Of a stretch of DNA of 33,164 nt, positions 1 through 7,897 are shown piece by piece. Source of the stretch: Methylococcaceae bacterium UBA4132 (lineage in GTDB: Bacteria; Pseudomonadota; Gammaproteobacteria; Methylococcales; Methylomonadaceae). Made by a program: the position numbers and the translations under genes. The notes below the pieces were generated by a model. That model saw nothing but the letters and a program-made list of their open reading frames with translations. It was not told where the DNA came from and searched no databases. Each line of letters starts with the position of its first letter. Position 1 is the first letter of the stretch. The DNA lies in assembly GCA_002380945.1 (NCBI GenBank), contig DFWO01000056.1, positions 1 through 33,164 of the forward strand. Reading direction: 5' to 3'.

Positions 1-2
1 TG

Positions 3-44
3 TTTGAGGAATTCCCGCATCTGACACGGCTAATTGTGGGCTAA
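3..44 (+). CDS. Possible C-terminal tail of a gene entering from the left
   Basis: Frame 3 is open from the window edge to a TAA at 42-44 and would encode a 13-residue tail (FEEFPHLTRLIVG). The fragment is too short to assign to a family and could be chance. It lies in a different region from the TPR relic that begins at 87. Between them, roughly 44-90, the motif CCCAAAATAT/CCTAAAATAT occurs in imperfect repeats. Confidence 0.2.
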   Translation, partial: FEEFPHLTRLIVG

Positions 45-86
45 ATCCATCCCAAAATATCCCGCTTCATCCTAAAATATCCCAAA

Positions 87-464
87 ATGTCGCTTATTTA
101 TCGCACTTACTTACAAGCGGTAAGCTTGCATTAACAAGGGCAGTTGGCAGCCGCAGAAAGCTTGTATCAAGACATATTACAATCTTAACTGCAACGCTGA
201 TACGCTACATTTTTAGGCGTATTGAAAATTTACAGGGGGCAATTACAACTCGCGGTAGAGTTAATTCAGCAATCACTTGAGTTGTATCCTAATAACGCGG
301 CAGCACATTCAAACCTTGGTCTGGCTCTATATGCTCTACAACGTTTTGATGAAACACTTTCCAGTTATGACCGTGCTTTATCAGTCAATCCTAACAATGC
401 GGAAGCCTATTATAACCGTGGCGGTGTGATAGATGCGTTAGCTAAACGAGATATTTATCGGTAG
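87..464 (+). pseudogene. Decayed TPR-repeat protein gene
   Basis: A single reading frame starting at ATG 87 keeps TPR-like protein sequence (LAAAESLYQDILQS, then LGVLKIYRGQLQLAVELI) but is interrupted by in-frame stops near 132, 180 and 192. The part after the stops, from ATG 222, encodes about two recognisable TPR units with the usual ASN and NPNNAEAYYNRG signatures. The first stop looks like CAA changed to TAA. The frame ends at 462-464 inside the palindrome at 461-489, where TPR similarity also stops, so the 3' end appears to have been cut off by that repeat. TPR arrays of this kind usually form scaffolds, often fused to glycosyl- or methyltransferases; no such domain is left here. The surviving 80-codon ORF may be an expressed remnant, but decay is the simpler reading. 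Confidence 0.7.
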
Positions 465-489
465 AGACGTTGCATTGCAACGTCTCTAC
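461..489. repeat. Perfect 14-bp palindrome (dispersed-repeat type)
   Basis: GTAGAGACGTTGCA at 461-474 is followed by one T and then its exact reverse complement at 476-489. The left arm supplies the stop codon of the TPR relic. The element resembles small palindromic repeats scattered through genomes of filamentous bacteria. It lacks a clear T-run, so it is not a convincing intrinsic terminator. Confidence 0.8.
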
Positions 490-524
490 ATCATGCACTT
501 TTGTGAACTGTAGAATGGTAATTA

Positions 525-1631
525 CTACACGCCTGAACCCAAATGTTCAGCGACTTCCAATTCAAATCCTGACAGTCCGATGTATTTTTTAGGTGTGCCT
601 AATACTTTTAACTTATGCACACCTAAATCTGCCAGTATTCTCGCGCCTGTGCCTGTCGTACGCCAATCCACATTCGCATCTTGCGAAGAAGTACAACCGT
701 TGTCTTTTAACTGATAACAATGTATCAATTCAGCCAAGGCTTTATTGTTCTCACTTTGTCGAATAACAACTAATACACCACGCCCTTCCTCAGCGATCTT
801 TTGCATGGCAAGACGAATCGGCATATTGCAATCACTACGTTGCGAAGAAAACACATCATCCAACAAATTGCGAGCATGAACGCGGACTAAGACAGGTTCA
901 TCGCCTGACACCTGCCCCATGACTAACGCGAGATGCAGATTATTGTCGTTGGTATCTTGATAAGCATACAAACGAAAATCGCCAAATTCGGTGGGATAAG
1001 CGCATTCACTGATACGCTCTAAAGTGTTTTCGTGTTGAATACGGTAATGAATTAAATCGGCAATCGTGCCGATTTTTAAATTATGTTGCTCAGCGAAAAC
1101 TTCTAAATCAGGTCGTCTTGCCATTGAACCATCTTCATTCAAAATTTCCACAATAACAGCCGCAGGTTCTGCACCTGCCAACCGTGCTAAATCACAACCC
1201 GCTTCGGTATGCCCTGCCCTATTTAATACGCCGCCTGCTTGTGCCATGAGTGGAAAAATATGGCCAGGTTGTACTAAGTCATCGGCTTTAGCATTCGGTG
1301 CAACTGCCGCCAGAATAGTTTTCGCTCTGTCTGCCGCTGAAATACCTGTTGTCACACCCGTTGCCGCTTCAATGGAAACGGTGAAATTGGTGGAATGTGG
1401 GGTTTTATTTTCATTGACCATGAGCGGTAAACGCAATTGCTGGCAACGTTCATGGGTGAGTGTTAAACAAATCAAACCGCGTCCATAACGCGCCATAAAA
1501 TTGACATCTTCAGGACGGGTAAAACTCGCCGCCATCACTAAATCGCCTTCATTTTCACGATCTTCGTCATCCATAATGATGACCATTTTGCCTAAGCGTA
1601 AATCTTCTATAATTTCTTCGATTGTATTCAT
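525..1631 (-). CDS. ribBA: 3,4-dihydroxy-2-butanone 4-phosphate synthase with degenerate GTP cyclohydrolase II domain (RibBX-like)
   Basis: The N-terminal half (about residues 1-200) is a RibB domain, which converts ribulose 5-phosphate to the four-carbon riboflavin precursor. It has the acidic DDEDRENEGD motif at 21-30 and the HTEAGCDLARL motif at 141-151. The C-terminal half (about 205-368) is homologous to GTP cyclohydrolase II, but the three zinc cysteines expected there are reduced to one: the positions read N255, S266 and C268. The GRGIGL-type catalytic stretch is replaced by GRGVLVVIRQSE. This matches the RibBX variant described in Proteobacteria, whose second half lacks cyclohydrolase activity, so a separate ribA would be needed. 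I start at the ATG at 1631; an ATG nine codons upstream lies in a small hairpin (GTGCGT gtt ACGCAC, 1644-1658). It is the last gene of the nrdR-ribD-ribB operon. Confidence 0.9.
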   Translation of the reverse strand: MNTIEEIIEDLRLGKMVIIMDDEDRENEGDLVMAASFTRPEDVNFMARYGRGLICLTLTHERCQQLRLPLMVNENKTPHSTNFTVSIEAATGVTTGISAADRAKTILAAVAPNAKADDLVQPGHIFPLMAQAGGVLNRAGHTEAGCDLARLAGAEPAAVIVEILNEDGSMARRPDLEVFAEQHNLKIGTIADLIHYRIQHENTLERISECAYPTEFGDFRLYAYQDTNDNNLHLALVMGQVSGDEPVLVRVHARNLLDDVFSSQRSDCNMPIRLAMQKIAEEGRGVLVVIRQSENNKALAELIHCYQLKDNGCTSSQDANVDWRTTGTGARILADLGVHKLKVLGTPKKYIGLSGFELEVAEHLGSGV

Positions 1632-1674
1632 AAGTCCCGTAGAGTGCGTGTTACGCACCAGTGGTTGAAAGAGT

Positions 1675-2760
1675 TTATTGCGGTGTCAGCGTGAGTTTTA
1701 AATCCGCGCCTATGTGTCGAACATCACGCAGTTTTAGCGTTTTTTTATCTGCCATATTGTGTAAGCTGGGTAGGTAAAATAAGCCACGCCCTTGGTTGCC
1801 TAATATACAACTAGCCATGTAAATAATAGTTTCATCAATTAAGCCGTGTTCGAGTAACGTACCGTTCAGTATTGCCCCCGCTTCTACTAAGACTTCATTG
1901 ATGTGCAGACTGGCTAAGAATGTCATCACTGCCGATAAATCCAGCTGTGTTTGTGAATTAGGTAAAACGTACACTTCAAAACCCGCTTGTTGTAAACGCT
2001 GTTGTTTATCGGTATCCGTTGAGCAGGTTAGAATAATGCTACGCCCTGCTAAGGTTGCCATTTTTGCGGTGAGGGGCATTTTTAATTGCGAGTCTAATAC
2101 CACACGCATCGGTTGTTTGACTTCTGTTTCAACGCGAGCAGTAAGCGAGGGGTTATCGGCTAACACCGTGTTAATACCTGTTAAAATCGCACAGCTTTCG
2201 GCTCTTAATCGTTGCACATCGGCACGGGATTCAGCGGAGGTAATCCATTGACTTTCACCCGATGCCATTGCAGTACGTCCATCTAAACTCATGGCGAGTT
2301 TGCTACGCACAAACGGCACACCTTGCGTCATGCGTTTAATAAAACCACGGTTTAAAGCTCGCGCTTCGTCTTCTAACACGCCACATACGACCTCAATGCC
2401 AGCGGCTTGCAGTTTAGCTAATCCTTGACCTACAACGAGAGGATTCGGATCAGTCATGGCGGCAACGACGCGGCTAACACCAGCATGAATCAACGCGTCA
2501 CAACAGGGTGGAGTTTTACCATGATGACTGCATGGCTCTAAAGTGACATAAGCCGTCGTACCTTGCGCATTAGCAACTTGTTTTAAGGCTTCCACTTCGG
2601 CGTGTCCCTGCCCTGCTCTTTTATGCCAACCTTCGGCAATAATTTGTCCATCTTTCACAATCACACAGCCGACATTGGGATTAGGCGATGTGGTGTATCG
2701 CCCTTGTTTTGCTAGTTGTATGGCTTTTGCCATGTAAAACGCGTCTTGCTGAGTCGTCAT
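1675..2760 (-). CDS. ribD: Bifunctional riboflavin deaminase/reductase RibD
   Basis: This 361-residue protein has the family's normal length and carries out two consecutive riboflavin steps in the cytoplasm: deamination of the diaminopyrimidinone and NADPH-dependent reduction of the ribosyl side chain. The N-terminal deaminase domain shows the zinc site HAEVEAL (H53, E55) and LEPCSHHGKTPPCC (C77, C86). The C-terminal reductase domain begins around residue 150 with VPFVRSKLAMSLDGR. Its ATG shares one base with the stop of nrdR (TAATG), so the two are very probably translationally coupled, and ribB follows about 40 bases downstream. Confidence 0.96.
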   Translation of the reverse strand: MTTQQDAFYMAKAIQLAKQGRYTTSPNPNVGCVIVKDGQIIAEGWHKRAGQGHAEVEALKQVANAQGTTAYVTLEPCSHHGKTPPCCDALIHAGVSRVVAAMTDPNPLVVGQGLAKLQAAGIEVVCGVLEDEARALNRGFIKRMTQGVPFVRSKLAMSLDGRTAMASGESQWITSAESRADVQRLRAESCAILTGINTVLADNPSLTARVETEVKQPMRVVLDSQLKMPLTAKMATLAGRSIILTCSTDTDKQQRLQQAGFEVYVLPNSQTQLDLSAVMTFLASLHINEVLVEAGAILNGTLLEHGLIDETIIYMASCILGNQGRGLFYLPSLHNMADKKTLKLRDVRHIGADLKLTLTPQ

Positions 2761-3212
2761 TATTTTTTTTGTAAATCTTCAATCATGTCGGTAAATTCAC
2801 TGACATCTTGGAAACTACGATACACGGACGCAAAGCGCACATAGGCAACGTGATCTAACGCGTTCAACTCCTGCATGATTTTTTCGCCGAGTTCTTGTGT
2901 TGATATTTCCCGCTCACTTCTATCCATCAAATCTTTTTTGATGCGATTAAGCGCGGCTTCAATGGCAGCACTCTCAACAGGGCGTTTTTCTAGGGCTTTT
3001 AGCATACCCGAACGCAGTTTTTTTTCTTCAAAAGGCTCGCGAATACCATTACGCTTAATCACAGTCGGCATGGTGAGTTCTGCCGTTTCAAAAGTGGTAA
3101 AACGTTCTTTACATACATTACATTCACGCCGACGACGTACTTGATCGCCGTCATTAATTAATCGAGAATCCAGCACTCGTGTATCTTGTGCCGCACAAAA
3201 CGGACATCGCAT
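2760..3212 (-). CDS. nrdR: Transcriptional repressor NrdR
   Basis: A 150-residue protein with the N-terminal zinc ribbon (C3, C6, C31, C34) and an ATP-cone domain, the standard architecture and length of NrdR. NrdR senses dATP/ATP and represses ribonucleotide reductase genes. Position upstream of ribD is the common gammaproteobacterial order. The ORF starts at ATG 3212 with the canonical MRCPFC sequence. No clear NrdR-box pair was recognised in the 243-bp divergent spacer to ettA (3213-3455), and no promoter there could be assigned with confidence. Confidence 0.97.
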   Translation of the reverse strand: MRCPFCAAQDTRVLDSRLINDGDQVRRRRECNVCKERFTTFETAELTMPTVIKRNGIREPFEEKKLRSGMLKALEKRPVESAAIEAALNRIKKDLMDRSEREISTQELGEKIMQELNALDHVAYVRFASVYRSFQDVSEFTDMIEDLQKK

Positions 3213-3455
3213 AACTTAAGTCACTCTGTTTAGGTTGCCGATGATTGGCTGTTAAATTGATAACTGATTATTTTATAACATTTCTTTAAATTTCATTTGT
3301 GTTTTATCAACAATGCGGGCAGTTCTGAACATATCTGGCAGATTTTAAAAGTCGAATAGCTCTAACGCTGTTCATATAGCCTACTGTACAAAAACTATGA
3401 CACAATAACTAACACCGCGTTACCCTTTAACTTATCACTGATTAATATTAAGACT

Positions 3456-5120
3456 ATGGCGCAATACATTTATTCAATCAATCGGCTGGGCAAGCTTGTT
3501 CCGCCAAAAAAATACATTTTAAAAAATATTTCCTTATCCTTTTTTCCAGGTGCAAAAATTGGTGTCCTTGGTTTAAACGGTTCGGGTAAATCCACACTGT
3601 TGAAAATTATGGCAGGGCTGGATAAAGACATCGAAGGCGAAGCGATTCCGCAAAAAGGCATTAACATTGGTTATTTGTCGCAAGAACCGCAACTCGACCC
3701 CAGTAAAAACGTGCGTGGCAATATCGAAGAAGCGGTTGCCCATATCAAAAATGCCTTAACTGAACTGGATGCGGTTTATGCGGCGTATGCTGAACCAGAT
3801 GCGGATTTTGATAAACTCGCCGCCGACCAAGCCCGTTTAGAAGACATTATCAACGCGTGTGACGGGCATAATTTAGATCGCAAACTGGAAGTGGCTGCCG
3901 ATGCGTTACGTTTGCCTGAATGGGATGCCGATGTCACCAAATTATCAGGCGGTGAACAACGCCGCGTGGCTTTATGTCGTTTATTATTGTCCAATCCCGA
4001 TATGTTGTTATTGGACGAACCGACTAACCATTTAGATGCCGAATCTGTTGCGTGGTTAGAACGCTTTTTACACGATTACACAGGCACAGTGGTTGCCGTC
4101 ACCCATGACCGTTATTTCCTAGACAATGTAGCAGGCTGGATTTTAGAACTGGACAGAGGGCAAGGCATTCCGTGGGAAGGCAATTATTCCAGTTGGCTAG
4201 AGCAAAAAAGCACCCGTTTATTGCAAGAAGAAAAACAAGAATCTTCTCGCCAAAAAGCCATGAAAGAAGAATTGGAATGGGTACGCTCGAATGCCAAAGG
4301 TCGTCATGCCAAAAGCAAAGCGCGTTTGGCTCGCTTTGAAGAACTGTCTTCTGCTGAAACTCAAAAACGTAATGAGACACAGGAAATTTATATTCCACCT
4401 GGTCCTCGTTTAGGTGATGTGGTGATTGAAGCCGATAATATCAGCAAAGGTTTCGGTGATCGTCTACTTATTAACGATTTAAGTTTTAAACTTCCACCAG
4501 GTGGCATTGTCGGTATTATCGGACCAAATGGTGCGGGTAAAACCACATTGTTCCGCATGATGGCAGGTGTTGATAAACCTGATACAGGCACATTAACGCT
4601 AGGTTCAACCGTGCAGATTTCCTATGTAGACCAGTTGCGTGATGACATGAATCCTAAAAATACTGTCTGGGAAGAAGTGTCAGAAGGTTTGGATATGATT
4701 ACCGTCGGCAATTACACCACGCCATCACGCGCCTATCTGGGACGTTTTAATTTCAAAGGCGGCGATCAACAAAAATTCATCGGCGATTTATCAGGCGGTG
4801 AACGTAACCGTGTGCATTTAGCTAAGTTACTGAAAAAAGGCGGTAACGTCTTATTACTCGACGAACCGACTAACGATTTAGACGTGGAAACCTTACGCGC
4901 TTTGGAAGAAGCTTTACTCGCTTTTCCTGGTTGTGCGGTGGTTATCTCACATGATCGCTGGTTCTTAGACCGTATCGCTACGCATATTTTAGCGTTTGAA
5001 GGCGATAGTCAGGTGGTATGGTTTGAAGGCAATTATCAAGATTACGAAGCTGACCGTCATCGCCGTTTAGGCAGTGACGCTGATACGCCGCACCGTTTGA
5101 AATATAAAAAATTGTCTTAA
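3456..5120 (+). CDS. ettA: Energy-dependent translational throttle protein EttA (ABC-F ATPase)
   Basis: This 554-residue protein is nearly the length of E. coli EttA and similar along its whole length, from MAQYIYSINRLGKLVPPKK to the RRLGSDA tail. It has two ATPase domains and no membrane segments. Domain 1 has Walker A GLNGSGKST (39-47), signature LSGGEQ (163) and Walker B LLLLDEPTNHLD. Domain 2 has GPNGAGKTT (356), LSGGER (445) and LLLLDEPTNDLD. The arm insertion (DADFDKLAADQARLE) and the linker rich in K, R and E are present. EttA binds the ribosomal E site and gates entry into elongation according to the ATP/ADP ratio. The gene is monocistronic and convergent with the DUF3597 gene. Confidence 0.97.
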   Translation: MAQYIYSINRLGKLVPPKKYILKNISLSFFPGAKIGVLGLNGSGKSTLLKIMAGLDKDIEGEAIPQKGINIGYLSQEPQLDPSKNVRGNIEEAVAHIKNALTELDAVYAAYAEPDADFDKLAADQARLEDIINACDGHNLDRKLEVAADALRLPEWDADVTKLSGGEQRRVALCRLLLSNPDMLLLDEPTNHLDAESVAWLERFLHDYTGTVVAVTHDRYFLDNVAGWILELDRGQGIPWEGNYSSWLEQKSTRLLQEEKQESSRQKAMKEELEWVRSNAKGRHAKSKARLARFEELSSAETQKRNETQEIYIPPGPRLGDVVIEADNISKGFGDRLLINDLSFKLPPGGIVGIIGPNGAGKTTLFRMMAGVDKPDTGTLTLGSTVQISYVDQLRDDMNPKNTVWEEVSEGLDMITVGNYTTPSRAYLGRFNFKGGDQQKFIGDLSGGERNRVHLAKLLKKGGNVLLLDEPTNDLDVETLRALEEALLAFPGCAVVISHDRWFLDRIATHILAFEGDSQVVWFEGNYQDYEADRHRRLGSDADTPHRLKYKKLS

Positions 5121-5132
5121 CATTCTTGCTTA

Positions 5133-5158
5133 GGCGTACAAACTCAAGTTTGTACGCC
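5133..5158. terminator. Perfect 12-bp inverted repeat between convergent genes
   Basis: GGCGTACAAACT at 5133-5144 is separated by CA from its exact reverse complement at 5147-5158. It lies between the ends of ettA and the DUF3597 gene and could terminate or block transcription from both sides. There is no strong T-run, and the sequence resembles another dispersed palindrome here (19836-19859), so it may be a repeat element serving as a 3' hairpin. Confidence 0.55.
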
Positions 5159-5165
5159 GTGCTGT

Positions 5166-5558
5166 TTAGTCCAACAACTCTTGTGGAATATTACCGCCAT
5201 TCTGTGCGAGTTTTCGTAAAACGGTTTTATGTAGCCACATATTCATTTGCGCAGAATCGCCCATTTTTTCAGCAGGACAGCCCAATTCTGCTGCGAGTTC
5301 TTTACGCGCAGCCAAGCTACTATCGAGTTTTAGTAACTTTAATAAATCGACGATGGACACTTTCCAGTTAAGTTTTTCTGCATTAGCGGCGGCTAAGTCT
5401 TCTAATTTGGCAACCACATCGACTTCAACAATGTCTGTAGTAGCAGCGGGGGCTGAACTAACTTCTTCTACAGGGGCTGATGCTGATTGTTCGGGTGCTT
5501 CTTCAGCGTTAGCATTACTAATACCTAGTTTTTCAAAAATAGAACTAAATAGACTCAT
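5166..5558 (-). CDS. DUF3597 family protein
   Basis: A 130-residue protein beginning MSLFSSIFEKLG, followed by a low-complexity Ala/Ser/Glu/Pro linker (about 15-42). The conserved C-terminal domain (43-130) has the features KLNWKVSIVDLLKLLKLDSS, ARKELAAELGCP and MNMWLHKTVLRKLAQNGG, which are diagnostic of DUF3597. The function of this family is unknown; it resembles a small soluble helical domain like those near LysM proteins. No signal peptide or membrane segment is visible. It appears monocistronic. Confidence 0.85.
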   Translation of the reverse strand: MSLFSSIFEKLGISNANAEEAPEQSASAPVEEVSSAPAATTDIVEVDVVAKLEDLAAANAEKLNWKVSIVDLLKLLKLDSSLAARKELAAELGCPAEKMGDSAQMNMWLHKTVLRKLAQNGGNIPQELLD

Positions 5559-5636
5559 AATTGTTTCTCAATGTTAGGATGAAATGGAATACGGGATATT
5601 TTGCATAGTGCTTCAAAACTATACCATTGAATAGAA

Positions 5637-5666
5637 AAAAAACGGGCGGAATAAACCGCCCGTTTT
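5637..5666 (-). terminator. Intrinsic terminator of smbP
   Basis: On the minus strand AAAACGGGCGG and CCGCCCGTTTT form a GC-rich stem with a six-base loop, followed by a run of eight T residues. It lies 20 bases after the smbP stop and is a textbook Rho-independent terminator. Confidence 0.9.
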
Positions 5667-5685
5667 ATGAAAAGCGGTATTCGTG

Positions 5686-6051
5686 TTATTTTTTACTAGC
5701 TGCGGCGGCGTTAAGATGTTCTACCCCTTCTTCGGCAGCTTTGGTCGCTGTGGGTGCGTGTCCTAATTCACCTTCATCAATGGATTTTTGCAATGAATCA
5801 GCGGCTGCGTCTACATGAGTTTTCTGTACACCTTTAGCAACAATAGATGCTGATAAGGTGTGATTTAAAGCGGATTTAGCGTGTTCCACTAAAATAGGCG
5901 CGTGTCCTGCTTTACCATGTACCACGGCGGCATTGGCGTGTTCAAGTGCGGTAGCAATGTGTTCTTGTGCAGTGCTGGGATGCTCTACAGCAAAAACAGT
6001 TGTACTCAAACACAGTAATAAACCTGCAAATACAGATGTTACTTTTTTCAT
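5686..6051 (-). CDS. smbP: Small periplasmic metal-binding protein (SmbP family)
   Basis: I choose the ATG at 6051, which has GAGGAG six bases upstream; this gives 121 residues with a signal peptide (MKKVTSVFAGLLLCLSTTVFA). The mature protein has about ten histidines spaced in helical registers (EHIATALEHANAAVVHGKAGH, VEHAKSALNH, VEHLNAA), the pattern of Nitrosomonas SmbP, a periplasmic four-helix protein that binds copper and other divalent metals. Its divergent neighbour group encodes the copper proteins CopA and CopB, which fits a role in buffering periplasmic copper. A longer ORF starting at 6114 lacks a signal peptide at its N terminus and is not preferred. Confidence 0.85.
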   Translation of the reverse strand: MKKVTSVFAGLLLCLSTTVFAVEHPSTAQEHIATALEHANAAVVHGKAGHAPILVEHAKSALNHTLSASIVAKGVQKTHVDAAADSLQKSIDEGELGHAPTATKAAEEGVEHLNAAAASKK

Positions 6052-6119
6052 GTCCATCTCCTCAGTATTATTGGAATATTCAATTTGTTGATACCACTCA
6101 CTCAAAAACAACAATAGCT

Positions 6120-6188
6120 ACTTGCAAAAGTGAAACATTTATGGTTCAACGTTTTTATTTTAACCACCATTGAATTTATTTTGCAAGT
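6120..6188. repeat. Inverted repeat, 10-bp arms, upstream of smbP
   Basis: ACTTGCAAAA at 6120-6129 and TTTTGCAAGT at 6179-6188 are exact reverse complements around a 49-base AT-rich core. It may be a small non-autonomous element or a regulatory dyad upstream of smbP. No coding sequence was found inside. Confidence 0.5.
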
Positions 6189-6268
6189 AACTGATTAATC
6201 TAACACTCGCCTTCTCATTTATTGCCCAATAGTTTCCTGTTCCGCCCTTATTTGTTACACAATTCGCG

Positions 6269-6317
6269 GTTATCTTATGCCCAATGAGCAACCGCAACGG
6301 TTGCGGGAGAAGATAAT
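6269..6317 (+). promoter_or_regulatory. Predicted nested stem-loop in the smbP/decarboxylase spacer
   Basis: Three helices nest: TTATCTT (6270-6276) with AAGATAA (6310-6316), CCC (6280-6282) with GGG (6305-6307), and GCAACCG (6288-6294) with CGGTTGC (6298-6304) closing a CAA loop. It lies in the 442-bp divergent spacer, about 180 bases before the decarboxylase ATG. The rest of that spacer has a TTGACA box at 6435-6440 and a small hairpin (TGTAGA/TCTACA, 6460-6478) just before the ribosome binding site, but no convincing gene. It does not match a riboswitch class I know. An 11-codon frame starts at 6284 inside it; its significance is unclear. Confidence 0.4.
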
Positions 6318-6493
6318 GAAAGAGAATGAAGGCGCGGTAGTTTAGAACTGGAAATGTTGTGTGATGACAGTTTGCCCCTTACAACACCTGTTAGCGTGTT
6401 ATTCATTCGTTAGGCAGAAGAAATCATTGTGAATTTGACAGATTTTGAAAATATAACCATGTAGAACGAGACTCTACACACAGGATTATTGGC

Positions 6494-7879
6494 ATGAAAA
6501 AGACTGAAAACAAACAACCGTCGGGCGCACCTGCTATTGCCCATTATAGTTCTAGCGACATGAATAAATTTGGTGGTGTATATGCAACCCCATTCCGCAA
6601 TGAGATTGCAGGGGTGTTTATTACTGAATTAGTGGAAAAATACGGTTCACCGCTATTTGTTTTGTCCGAAGAGCATTTACGTCAATCGGTACGCCGCATT
6701 AATCGGGCGTTCACAACTCGCTATGCCAAAGTACGCCAAGCGTGGTCGTATAAAACCAATTATATCAATGCCGTGTCTGCCATACTGCATTCAGAAGGCT
6801 GTGATGCCGAAGTGGTATCAGAATTTGAGTATGACAAAGCCCGCCGCTTAGGTGTACCCGCATCGCGTATCTTTTTTAATGGTCCTTATAAATCGCGTAA
6901 CGTGTTAACCAAAGCGGTTAAAGCAGAAGCGCGAATTCATGTCGATCATTTAGATGAATTGGCGTTATTGGAAGAAGTTGCCGTAGATCTGGGTATTTTA
7001 GATTTCCCTATCACCATTCGTTTGAACTTTGACACAGGTTTTGCGGAAAACTGGGGACGCTTTGGTTTTAACTTAGAAAATGGTCAAGCAATGGAAGCAG
7101 CACGACGCATCGCCGCCAGTCCGAATTTAAAATTGACAGGCTTACATAATCATATTGGTACTTTTATCACTGAGCCGCGTGCGTATGCTGTACAAATCGG
7201 TATTATGATTGCCTTTATGAACAGCGTGGAAGCGGCAACTGACTGCACCATTAGCACGCTGGATATAGGCGGTGGTTTTGCCTCGCCTAATGCCATGCAG
7301 GGTGTATCTTTACCACCTGAACAAATCATCCCTACCCCTGAACAATATGCCGAAGCGATTTGTGGGGCGTTAGCCATTGGTCTTAAAGACCGTGAACAAC
7401 AAGGCAAACCGTTACCCGAATTGGTATTAGAAACAGGTCGCGCTGTGGTCGATGAAGCAGAGTGGTTAATCTCTAGCGTCATCGCTAATAAACGTTTGCC
7501 CGATGGTAAACGGGCTATGGTCGTGGATGCAGGGATTAATATTTTATTTACTGCATTTTTGTATAACCATGATGTACGCCCTACCCGCCCTGTAGAAGGC
7601 ATACTGGAAGACACGGTGTTGTATGGTCCTTTATGTATGAATACAGATGTGGTGCGACAATCAGTGCGTTTGCCGCCGTTGAAAGTCGGTGATTTATTAT
7701 CTTTTTGGCCCGTTGGTGCTTATAACAATACTCAGTGGATGCAGTTTATTCAGTTACGTCCTGCTGTTGTTTTAGTACGGCAAAATGGGCAGGTGGATGT
7801 GGTGCGTAGAGCAGAAACCCTAGACGATATTGAAGCACCTGAACATTTACCCTCTGATTTGCAACCTGATTTCTCTTAA
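6494..7879 (+). CDS. Type III PLP-dependent decarboxylase (diaminopimelate/ornithine decarboxylase fold)
   Basis: A 461-residue soluble protein with the alanine-racemase-like barrel and C-terminal beta domain of DapDC/ODC-type decarboxylases. The PLP lysine is K87 in SYKTNY. A glycine-rich phosphate-binding segment (LDIGGGFASP), ETGRAVVDEA, the catalytic-cysteine motif GPLCMNTD (C381) and the late tyrosine in VGAYNN are visible. It is divergent from LysA, and with copA 18 bp behind it the gene is unlikely to serve lysine synthesis. Related stand-alone enzymes act on diamino acids or carboxylated polyamines; the substrate cannot be told from sequence. It is probably cotranscribed with copA and copB. 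An N-terminal extension of about 30 residues precedes the fold. Confidence 0.8.
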   Translation: MKKTENKQPSGAPAIAHYSSSDMNKFGGVYATPFRNEIAGVFITELVEKYGSPLFVLSEEHLRQSVRRINRAFTTRYAKVRQAWSYKTNYINAVSAILHSEGCDAEVVSEFEYDKARRLGVPASRIFFNGPYKSRNVLTKAVKAEARIHVDHLDELALLEEVAVDLGILDFPITIRLNFDTGFAENWGRFGFNLENGQAMEAARRIAASPNLKLTGLHNHIGTFITEPRAYAVQIGIMIAFMNSVEAATDCTISTLDIGGGFASPNAMQGVSLPPEQIIPTPEQYAEAICGALAIGLKDREQQGKPLPELVLETGRAVVDEAEWLISSVIANKRLPDGKRAMVVDAGINILFTAFLYNHDVRPTRPVEGILEDTVLYGPLCMNTDVVRQSVRLPPLKVGDLLSFWPVGAYNNTQWMQFIQLRPAVVLVRQNGQVDVVRRAETLDDIEAPEHLPSDLQPDFS

Positions 7880-7897
7880 TGTAGAGGTAATCCCCTG

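Noticed and set aside
45..94. Imperfect repeats of CCCAAAATAT near the left edge
   Set aside because: Too short and AT-rich to assign a function; could be chance or part of decayed sequence.
1066..1488. 140-codon ORF opposite ribB, and similar long frames opposite dabA, amtB and leuC
   Set aside because: They lie antisense to conserved genes, lack recognisable protein features and are explained by codon bias of the real gene.
1632..1674. FMN riboswitch upstream of ribB
   Set aside because: The gap to ribD is only about 40 bases and holds just a six-pair hairpin; no RFN-element helices are present here or upstream of nrdR.
6494..7879. Annotation as LysA (diaminopimelate decarboxylase)
   Set aside because: The fold matches, but the sequence is divergent and the gene is operonic with copAB, so a lysine pathway role is not supported.
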